Source: Ichthyophis bannanicus (lineage: Eukaryota > Chordata > Amphibia > Gymnophiona > Ichthyophiidae). Taken from it: DNA of 64,000 bases. The translations under genes and the position numbers were made by a program. The notes beneath the pieces are model-generated. The model ran no database searches, was not told the DNA's origin, and saw only the letters and a program-made list of their open reading frames with translations. Positions 21,085 to 29,770 of this stretch are shown here, in pieces. The stretch spans positions 1,984,001-2,048,000 of the forward strand of contig JAWIIG010000037.1 of the NCBI GenBank assembly GCA_033557465.1. Reading direction: 5' to 3'. Each line of letters opens with the position of its first letter. The stretch's first letter is position 1.

Positions 21085-22599
21085 ATATATTATGGGCTGC
21101 GGACGGCTTAGTCTGCCAGCCCGTAATCCTAGATAACGCATCAGCGTTGCCGTGTAATCTTCCTGGCCTATGCTGCACCTCAAAGTTAAAAGCTTGCAGC
21201 GCTAAATGCCACCTTGTTAAACGAGCATTGTTATTTTTCATCTGGCTGAGCCATTTTAATGGAGCGTGGTCCGTGACCAGGAGAAATCTGCGCCCTGTGA
21301 GGTAGAACCTCAATGCCTCCACAGCCCATTTTATAGCCAGGCATTCTCGTTCCACCGTAGAATACTTTCTTTCGGCACCAGATAATTTCCTGCTAAGATA
21401 GGTGACCGGGTGTTCTATCCCTTCAAACCTTTGAGACATGACTGCCCCCAACCCGGTCTCCGAGGCATCAGTCTGCACTATAAAAGGTAACCTAAAATCA
21501 ACTCCTCTCAGGACCGGAGCTCTACAAAGCTTCTCCTTAAGGGATACAAAAGCTTCCTCCGCCTCCGGGGTCCACTTTACAGAGTTAGGCGCATTCTTCT
21601 TAAGCATTTCCGTGAATATTGCACTCTCTTCCGCAAACCTGGGAATAAATCTGCGATAATAACCTATGAGGCCTAAAAAGCTACATACATGCTTTTTATC
21701 AGATGGTCTGGGAAAATTCCGGACACTATCGATTTTACTCACCAGGGCCTTTACCAGTCCATTCCCCACTACATGACCTAAATACATGGCCTCCCTACTT
21801 TCAAATAAACTTTTCCCAGGGTTTAGGGTTAAACCGGCTTTCCGTATGGCCAGTAAGACCGCCTCTACCCTGGATAGGTGTTCCGCCCACGTGCTGCTAT
21901 ATATGACTACGTCATCCATATAGGCTAACGCATAGTCCTGGTGAGGTCTTAATACCTGGTCCACCAGATGCTGGCACGTAGCCGCTGCGCCGTGCAATCC
22001 AAACGGCATCCGGCGAAACTGATACAACCCCACTGGTGTGCTAAACGCTGTTTTGGGTTTCGAGTCCCTAGTTAATGGTATTTGCCAATACCCTTTGGTT
22101 AGATCTAGCGTGGTTAAATATTGCGCCTGGCCCAAGCGATCCAACAAGTCATCAATTCTGGGCATCGGGTATGCGTCGAATTGGGATATGTTATTGACTT
22201 GTCTGAAATCGATACAGAAACGGAGGGTTCCATCAGGCTTTGGGACTAATACAATTGGGCTAGACCAGGGGCTTCTAGATTCCTCCACTATTCCCATCTC
22301 CACCATTTCTTTTACTTGGGCTATAACTTCATTCTTTTTGGCCTCGGGTAACCTATACGGCCGTTGCCTCACTACTTTCCCAGGTGTTGTGACAATCTCA
22401 TGCGCCACGATATGCGTCTCCCCTGGCACCGTCGTTAAGATGTCTGAGAACCTTGCCAACACCGTAGCTAACTCTTTTTGCTGTTGTAGGGACAGATCCG
22501 TGCCTATTATTGGCTTTGGATGTTCCTTCCAATCGGCTGGTTGCGGGCCTAGGTCTTCTTCCCTCTTTTCTTCGGCCAAAGCTGTCAGGCTTTTTACCT

Positions 22600-22965
22600 C
22601 CCCCACTCCGGTAGAACCGAAACCACTCGCTCCCCGATTTGTGGAAGTCAGCGAGGGTACCTCCACTACCGCTGGGAAGCCTACTCACTCGCAAATTAAT
22701 TGAGCGATCCTATCGCCCGTCTTAACTTTATAGTCTTCTTTACTAAAATTAAAGAGTAGGACCTTTATCGGGCCTCGATAGTCGGGATCTATTACCCCGG
22801 CTCCGACGTCAAGAAAGTGCTTGACCGCTAACCCGGATCGCAGTGCTATTCTCCCATAGCATCCTTCAGGGATTTGTATTTGCAAACCGGTGTCAATTAG
22901 TACTTTCCCCCCCTTTGGGACTACAACATCCTCTATACTAAATAGGTCGTAGCCTGCGGTGGCTT
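22600..22965 (-). other. dUTPase domain within element B polyprotein
   Basis: The trimeric dUTPase fold, which removes dUTP and limits uracil in cDNA. Motif 1 AGYDLFS, motif 2 GRIALRSGLA, motif 3 GAGVIDPDYRG, motif 4 GDRIAQLI and the Gly-rich motif 5 GFGSTG all occur in order. The TGA lies between motifs 4 and 5, replacing the Arg of the usual ICER stretch (CGA to TGA at a CpG). The domain sits between protease and RT, where Gmr1-type elements have integrase. Confidence 0.9.
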
Positions 22966-24442
22966 CAGAAGCCCTCTGCGGACTTTGAGCCTGAGGAGAT
23001 ACCTTAGTAAATTGCAAAACAAATTTCTTCTGCGGTAAGGACTCATCCCCTACCCATGGCTTGGATTGAAGGCTATCTTTGCGGGGTTTCTCAAATAAGG
23101 GACTCGAGATTTTCTTGCCTAGGGCTTCTGTCTTAGGCATCCCGGGCTGCATGCTACCTATTCCTGGAGCTTCTGTAAAGGCCGGGCCTGGTTTTCCCCT
23201 AAGGCCTTTCTCCATTTCCTTAACAAATGGAGGCCAATCACGCCCCAAAACAACATCATACGGGAGTTTCGGGACTACTGCCACCTGCACCTCTTCGTTA
23301 ATGCCTAGCTCCTGTACTGACACTTCATACAAAGGGTAATACGAGGATGCCCAATGTACACATCTCACTTTTACTCTTCCGTCTGCTTGGCTCCGGGCGG
23401 ATCGGTCATGGTCATTAATGGTCTTCCACAGCTTCTGGGAGACCATGCTCTGGTCTGCTCCAGAGTCAAGCAGTGCTAGAGCTTCTACCCCTTCCACTCG
23501 GACCTTTAGCAGAAATCCCTCCCCCAAGTGTTTCTCTCTTCCTGACACTAGGGCAGTGCGTACTTTACAATCTCTGCGGATGTGTCCTACCTGGCCACAG
23601 TTATAACGTTTTCTCCTGGAAAAATTGTCCACATTTTTGTCAGTTACATTCATTTTAGAGGTCTTTTCTAAGCTCCATAGCTTATCAATGCCAGCCACCT
23701 TTAAAACATTTCCTCTAGAGGTCCCGGCTAACTCTGCCTCAAAATATCTTTCAGTGAGGTCAGCCGCTTCCTCGGTGGAACTGCATTTCTGGAGCATTAG
23801 GAAAGCTTTTACCTCGGGAGGCACAGCTTCAAGGTATTGCTCCAAAATGATGGTGTCTACTAAAGATTCCACCGTCCTCCTTTCAGGAACAAGCCATTTC
23901 ACCGCTAGTCCCTTCAATCGCTGAAATAGTGCTTTTGGCGTCTCTGTAGGCATAAGCCTAGCTTCTCTAAATAAGCGCTTGTAGTGCATGGGAGTCAAAC
24001 CCAATCTATCTCTCACAGCATTCTTTACATCCAGGTAATTGGACGCCAGATCAGCGGGCATTGTTTTGTAGGCCGCTAGTGCCTCACCTGACAGAAACAT
24101 AGTGAACCTGACGGCCCACTGGTCAGCCGGCCAGTTAGCTGACTCCGCTATACGTTTGAAAGCATCGGTATAGTCATCAAAATTATCATGTGCTTTAAAC
24201 TGTCCCAGTGCTAGTGCACTGCAATTAGGAAGTCCTACCCCCACTTGTAATGAGGGAATAGTTTTCTCTCTGTCCACAGTTTTCTTCACCAGAGCTTCCA
24301 GTAGCTCGAGGAGTGGCTGCTGTTGCGCATTCATTGCGGCTATAGTCTTTTCCTGGATCACCCTCGCTAACTCGCTCTGCGCCTTCCATTGAGCTTCCAT
24401 CTAGCTCTTGACGTCCTGGGGATCCATCTCGGGTTTCTGTAC

Positions 24443-24571
24443 CTGCAGGGGTAGAAAAAAACAACAGAGGCCCACCAAGTGCGGCACAAAATTTTTTCTG
24501 CCTCCTTCCTATAGCACAGATATTCACACCTTCTCACCAATCCATCTACTCCCGTGCCCCCTTACTTTTAC
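24443..24571 (-). other. Candidate leader intron of element B
   Basis: On the minus strand, donor GCTCAG/GTAAAAG and acceptor TTTTTTTCTACCCCTGCAG enclose 129 bases. The acceptor is 15 bases before gag ATG 24427. This parallels element A in position and size, while the intron sequences themselves are not alike. Confidence 0.5.
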
Positions 24572-24767
24572 CTGAGCACGGTGTAGGATCTTGCACTGAG
24601 AAAGATGTCTTGGTGGCTCCAGGTCAGGTTGTATCCGAAGTTCAGTCCAGGCTTTCCTCTTTTCCTCTCAGGATAGCCGAACTTCTCCTGTTCCAGAGGT
24701 GATATCCTTTTTCCTTTTAAAAAGCTGATATCCTTTTCTTAATACTGTCCTTGTACTGTGTTTAAAA

Positions 24768-24785
24768 ATCTGTAAAACTACGCCA
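24768..24785 (-). other. Primer binding site of element B
   Basis: TGGCGTAGTTTTACAG begins five bases after the 5' LTR end on the minus strand. Its first nine bases match the PBS of A (TGGCGTAGT). The rest has diverged. Confidence 0.6.
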
Positions 24786-24790
24786 ATTCC

Positions 24791-26224
24791 TGTCACAAGT
24801 AGTCGGCCCGTAGCTTAGGCATACGGGATAGATGGCCTGGGGACCCTTTATTGAAACACTGGAGCAATGCTTTAGGTTTGCATTGCCTCCTGGGAGTTGT
24901 AGTATTTTTCCCTTTTCAATAAGATGCAGTTGTGGTGCGAGTGGTACAGGCAATGACAGGCTTTTAATTCCCCTCCCGGGGCGGATTCCAACACAAAATA
25001 ACTCAGGACAAAAAGGCCATACACTCTGGCACAAAATGAGAAAGGAAATAATAACAGCTTCTCAACTTAAATCCAAAGTTCCACGGTATTTACAGCATGC
25101 AGTCACTTTGTATAAGCAAGGAAAATCCTGTGCTCTTCAACTGCCAGTTTAAACAGCTTTCACAGATCACCTGGCTCAGCACAGAGAAATTATATCATCT
25201 GTAACCATTAAAGTACAGTCCATTTGGTTATCTGATATTTCTTCTTCCTGAGGATCAATCAGCATTGACTCATGCTGATTCTCTGGTAAGTACAACTTCT
25301 GCTGAGTATACAACGTTTTCAAACTTCCACCCTCTATCTGCTCCTGAGGCTTCTCTATCAAGCCCTCCGTGAGATAGGGTTCAGTATTACCATATATCTT
25401 AGAGGAGAGTCACACCCTTTAGGGTTTCTATAAGAGAACTTCTTATAACCACTTTTATCCTTATAGTAATTAGACAGCCTACCTTCTGGCTTAGAGACAG
25501 GGGAAAGTCCGTGCAAAGCCTGGTCAGGTTTTCCTCTGTACTTTGGCTTCTCAACCTCTTCCTCTGACATGCAAATGTCCTCCACTGAATACCTTTCACT
25601 CCCTGGAGCTTGCAAGTGCTTCCCAGATAGCTTTATCGATAACGTTTCCCTCTGTGTGTCTTCCCAATGGGACAATTGCCTGGAGTTCTTGCCACAGGGT
25701 TTTTGGGCCCTGCTCCTCCAGTTATTCCTGCTGGTTACTTCCTGTATTTCTCTATCACTCTCAGAATCACAATCCTCTGAGTCACTCACGTACTTTCTCT
25801 CGTGCTTCCTTCCACACTGAAACATACGTTGCTTCTGAGTCTCAGACTTCAGCTCACTCAGCTTTCCCAGCTGGGTCTGTCCAAGCTTTCTCTCTCTCTC
25901 TCTCTCGTTCTCCAGTTCCTCTGCTCCTTCTTCTCTTTGCTTCTCTTGCTTCCTTTGCTGCCCTTCACACTGAAACTCTAATGAGCGTTTCTTATATGTC
26001 TGGTTTGGAGCTAATCTAGCCCTTCCCCCTCTCAAGTGAAAAATATTGGGCTCAGGAGATGGGGATTGTTTGCTAGCTGGGCGGGGCCGCTGCACTCGTG
26101 GCTGGGTTTACTTATGTTGCTCCTGGCAACTGGGAGTCCTGTGCTTTGCCTTCCTGTCAGCAACAGACCTACTTCTCTTAAGTTCCTCTGTTTGCATGGC
26201 AAAGGACGTCTCTTCCCCATTACA
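24791..26224 (-). repeat. 5' LTR of element B with ORF X
   Basis: 1434 bp, TGTAATGGGG ... TTGTGACA on the minus strand. ORF X (ATG at 26197, final stop at 25176) has a TAA about 30 codons in, then is open from about 26095 to 25358, and has the same one-base frame change before its last 60 codons as the other LTR. A 21-base in-frame deletion relative to the 3' LTR lies near 25530. Confidence 0.85.
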
Positions 26225-26228
26225 ATAG

Positions 26229-27290
26229 TCACAAAAGAACAAATTCTGCTATAATGCTGGAAGATGAGACCCTCCCAAGTCAGAAGGAACTCAACGGGCT
26301 ACTTGGGAAGAGCTGAAGATTCTTCAGAGTAAAACCAACATTGACTATGTGGTTGGAACAAAGCCCTCAGGACGTCTGACTGCTGATGTATATCTGCATG
26401 AAATGAGAGTCAGAAGCAGCAAAGATGTCCTATATATAGGGACATGGAACATACAAATAATGAAATGAGGGAAGCTGTAAATGATCAAGAATGAAATAGA
26501 ATGTGTACACCTCGATTTGTTGGGTGTCAGAGAATTGAAATGGACTGGTATCGGGCACTTTGAATCTCATGATCACATGGGTTTTTGTTTTTATTCTTAG
26601 TGCTATCAAGTCAGTGTTGACTCCTGGCGACCCAGCTCTCTCTGGGTTTTCTTGGCAATGTATCACCGGAAGTAGATTGCCAGGTTTTTTCTTCCAAGGC
26701 AATGAAGGGTATACTATGCTGGAAATGAAAGGCAAAGAAGACATTGTATTACACTTATAATTAAGAAGCATTTTTCAAAAGCTGTAATGAAATACAGTAT
26801 GATGAAATCAGTGAACTCAATTTCTATTTGTCTTTAAGGAATGCTCATCAACAAACTATCATTGAGGTATATGCATCAACAAGAGCTGCAGAAAAGGCAG
26901 AAGCTGATAAGATGCATGAATAAGTACAAGCTAAAATTGACAGAACATGCAAATTATTCTGATAGTCATGGGTGACTGGAACACAAAGGTTATGAACAAT
27001 GCAGAAGGTAAAGTGATTGGAAAATATGGGCTTGGCAACAGAAACAAGCTGAAGAAAGACTGATAAAATTCTGCAAGACTAGCAATCTATCTCCAACATC
27101 TTTGAGAAACACAATCAGTGACTGTACAAATGGATTTCACCTAATGGATTCTTCAAAAATCAAATTGATAACATATGTGGAAGTCAATGATGGAAAAACT
27201 CAATAACAAACAACAAAGACAAAACCTGGAGCTGACTATGGTAAAGATCATTAGCTACTAGAATGCAAACTCAAGTGCTGAATAAGAGCA
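26229..27290 (+). pseudogene. BovB/RTE LINE endonuclease remains
   Basis: Broken readings match an RTE/BovB endonuclease: GTWNIQ near 26440, LLGVRELKWTGIGHFES near 26520, then after an interruption VMGDWN-like residues near 26970, GKYGLGNRN near 27020 and, around 27130, a W-x-S-P-N-G-F-F-x-N-Q-I-D stretch. Stops and shifts are frequent, so it is old. A SINE-like insertion splits it at about 26583-26706. Provirus B sits at its left edge. Confidence 0.7.
26583..26706 (+). repeat. SINE-like insertion in the RTE remains
   Basis: About 120 bp containing AGTGCTATCAAGTCAGTG and ACTCCTGGCGACCC, a wording typical of some tetrapod SINEs. It interrupts the RTE endonuclease between DHM and the VYYAG-like continuation. 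No exact target duplication seen. Family not identified. Confidence 0.4.
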
Positions 27291-27359
27291 AAACATCCAC
27301 GAATGTAGCAAAATATGATCTTGCAGTTTACAGTTTATTTATTTCTTATACCTACAGAG

Positions 27360-27440
27360 TTGCAGTTACAACCTCGCTAGCCACCTTACTTGACAGACTA
27401 GATGGACCATACAGCCGTCATATATTATGTTACTATGTTA
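27360..27440 (+). repeat. CR1/L2-type 3' tail fragment
   Basis: GACAGACTAGATGGACCATA followed by GCCGTCATATATTATG and TTACTATGTTACT resembles the 3' end of tetrapod CR1-like LINEs. Too short to type. The next 230 bp to 27676 is AT-rich with no feature. Confidence 0.45.
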
Positions 27441-27676
27441 CTTTTTCTAGAAAAAAATGCAAAGTGGTTTACATCAAATAATTGAAAAAAATAATGAAAG
27501 GAACTCCAAGTATAGATAAAAAAGGAAGGACAAAAAGAAAAAAGGAGAGAATCCCCCTCCGATTCTGCATTCAAACATCAAGGCATAATCCATACTTATA
27601 GCCAGTAGTCATGTGCACCTTCCAGGCCCACCCATCTCGCTTCAACCTGAATTTCTGAATGCCTGTTTAAACAAGG

Positions 27677-29308
27677 AGAAATTAGGCCTTACCTGCTAAT
27701 TGTCTTTCCTTGAGTTCTCTCCGGGCCAGTCCAGGTACAGTTGGGTAGTCAATCCCTTCTAGCAGCTGAGGACTGAATGCTGAAAAGTTTTGCTGGCAGA
27801 TTCAATAGCTCCCTCTGGTGTCAGAAAGTCAGTTAACTATTGTCAAAGCAGCATAGGAAGAGAACCCACCGGCCGCTAACTAAGAAAATAAAAAATATCT
27901 AAAAGAGAACTAAACGAACGGGCAACTCCGGATGACGCAGAGCCAAAGCGCACCCTCTCATCAACCGTAGCAGGGCAGCTCTGGAATACGAAAAAACTAT
28001 GAGTACCCCCCTCCGGGAGCGTGAACACAGCAATATCCTCTTCCAAGCGCGAATAGGGCACAGTAGCGCCGACATGCGCCCAAAAAACCGCACGAAAAAC
28101 CGGAAAGCCCTAAAAAACTCCATGCGAACCAGTGCTCGCAGAACACTGAGGTGGGACCTGGACTGGCCCGGAGAGAACTCAAGGAAAGACAATTAGCAGG
28201 TAAGGCCTAATTTATCCTTCCTCATCGTCTCTCCGGGCCAGTCCAGGTACAGTTGGGCAGTACCAAAGCAGTACCTAAACTGGGGAGGGTCCTGCGAGCC
28301 CCGCCAAAATGGCTGAAGCACCTACCGCAGCTTCCTCCCGGGCTTGCACATCCAACCGATAGTGCTTCGTGAAGGTATGTAGCGAAGACCAGGCCGCTGC
28401 TCTACAGATATCCGCTGGCAGAGTCAAAGTCATCTCCGCCCAAGAAGTCGCTTGAGCTCTAGTCGAATGAGTCCGAAGCTCCCGTGGAGGCGACCGGCCG
28501 AACGCACAAAGTAAACAAAAAATCGACGCCCCCGGCCCGATGAAACGTCCGGAGTAAAGGAAAACAGAAACCAAGTTCCCGGCGCTTAGAAAATGGCCGA
28601 CCTGCCAAATCCCACCGAAACAGAAAAAACAGACCAGGGAATACCTGCACGAGCGACGAAGCCCACAACCAGATCAAGAAGACAGGTCAAACTCACCTCC
28701 AGCAAAGGCAGACAGGCATAGTCTCTAAAAATCTGCTGCTAGCGAAAATGAGACTCGGGGAACCAATGCGGGAAGAGGATACTGAGGCCCCCAGCTCCTG
28801 ACAACCCGCAGTAGCTTCAGCAGATCCGCGGAAGCAGGCTCTGTCTCCGAAATGAGCAAAAACAAAAAAAGTTAAATTAAAATAAGGACCGCTGAAGCAA
28901 ACGTGTTCCCGAATACTCCCCCCGTTGGGGGAGACAAGAAAAAAACACCTGCTATGATGCCCTGCTAGGGCCAGGGAGCAAGGTTCCTGTATACAAACAG
29001 GAATATTTAAGCTGCCTGTTGCTGTCCAAGCCTTAAAGCCTGAAAGGTTTCCTATGGGACTATCTATTAATTTCTGCTTTTTTTTTTTTAATACACTAAA
29101 TAAACCTGACTGATCCCCTTCGTCTCTCCTGGGAGCCTGCCAGAGATACGTCCACTCTAGCTGCTGAGGACTGAAGACTGACTTTCTGACACCAGAGGGA
29201 GCTATTGAATCTGCCAGCAAAACTTTTCAGCATTCAGTCCTCAGCTGCTAGAAGGGATTGACTACCCAACTGTACCTGGACTGGCCCGGAGAGACGATGA
29301 GGAAGTAT
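27677..29308 (-). mobile_element. Internally deleted DIRS-like element, minus strand
   Basis: Outer inverted repeats: 27725-27830 pairs with 29190-29300 (shared block CCCAACTGTACCTGGACTGG). Internal complementary parts: 28156-28213 pairs with 27677-27736, and 28217-28261 pairs with 29263-29306. This is the split-repeat logic of DIRS elements. Only the recombinase C terminus is left; gag, RT and RNase H are gone. Its YR and repeats differ clearly from the other two DIRS copies here, so it is another family. Confidence 0.8.
28275..28677 (-). pseudogene. DIRS tyrosine recombinase C terminus
   Basis: On the minus strand RTHSTRAQATSWAEM carries the H-x-x-R box, and ADICRAAAWSSLHTFTKHYR carries the Tyr nucleophile. 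The reading shifts frame once between 28459 and 28574. The N-terminal half with the first catalytic Arg is missing, so it is dead. The longer minus-strand reading at 28693-29220 has no DIRS similarity and I do not call it. Confidence 0.75.
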
Positions 29309-29611
29309 GTTTTTAAGTCTTATGTTTTAAATCCATTATAGGGGTCCTAGAGGTGAAAATAGGGAGGAAGGCAGTTCCATAATAGGGGGGGCTAGGCAGA
29401 TGAAAGCAGATTTCCTAGTGGATTTGTATTGTGTGCCCTAGTGGAAACCGGTAGACATAGATAGTTGCTATGCAATAAATATAAGGAAGAAGCGGACAGC
29501 ATGGAATGATTAAAGAAGAAAGATAGTCTGGTGCCTTCTGATAGTCTTGTGGAGTTTTATAGTGAACACCATTCTGCAACTGGTAGCTGAATTAGGAGGG
29601 GGGTTACTTGA
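29309..29611. other. No feature recognised
   Basis: Spacer between the DIRS remnant and the large inverted repeat. No ORF or repeat that I can support. Confidence 0.4.
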
Positions 29612-29692
29612 TCATGTACTGTTAGGGTCACTCTCCGGGGTGGCAACCACTGTCGCAAACAAATCTGGAAGCACACTCCACATATATCAGAA

Positions 29693-29770
29693 AGGTTGCT
29701 ATAATGAATCTCTTTTAACAAATTGGTTTAACTTTGGATTCGTGATCTGACATTAAGCATAGCAACCTTT
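29693..29770. repeat. Hairpin repeat, copy 1
   Basis: AGGTTGCTATAAT and, 78 bases on, AGCATAGCAACCT form a stem of about ten pairs. Homologous to 33883-33959 and 35113-35188. Confidence 0.6.

Larger units (their letters stand above)
20879..24427 (-). pseudogene. Element B polyprotein: gag, protease, dUTPase, RT, RNase H (two in-frame stops)
   Basis: One frame throughout. Start ATG 24427; a TAG follows after eight codons (Trp at this place in A), then ATG 24400. SCAN-like capsid (about 150-235). The knuckle near 274 has lost its first Cys (Arg). Protease DSGADQS near 320. dUTPase about 485-610, interrupted by TGA at 22685-22687. RT with LPEAKK, FCIDFRQVN, LDLTKGYWQIPL, MPFGLHGA and YMDD (near 21910); RNase H with TDAS, a catalytic Glu in VERECLAIKW, TDHAPL and NADALSR. 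The frame then crosses the PPT into the LTR. RT and RNase H motifs look intact. Both stops are single transitions from sense codons, so decay is likelier than recoding. Confidence 0.85.
19621..26224 (-). mobile_element. Element B: Ty3/gypsy provirus, gag-PR-DUT-RT-RH, no integrase
   Basis: Full provirus on the minus strand with LTRs at 24791-26224 (5') and 19621-21071 (3'), flanked by exact ATAG at 19617-19620 and 26225-26228. Gag and protease are clearly homologous to element A. After protease comes a dUTPase, then RT and RNase H, then directly the PPT and 3' LTR, so integrase is missing. Its LTRs differ by a deletion of about 21 bases (after GCCTGGTCAGG), a (CT)n length change and scattered substitutions, so it is older than A. 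Two in-frame stops interrupt the polyprotein. Confidence 0.9.

Noticed and set aside
22600..22965. Host dUTPase gene or processed copy
   Set aside because: It is in one frame with protease before and RT after, inside LTRs with a target duplication.
28693..29220. 175-codon minus-strand ORF in the small DIRS element
   Set aside because: No DIRS or other motif, and it crosses the terminal repeat; chance reading.
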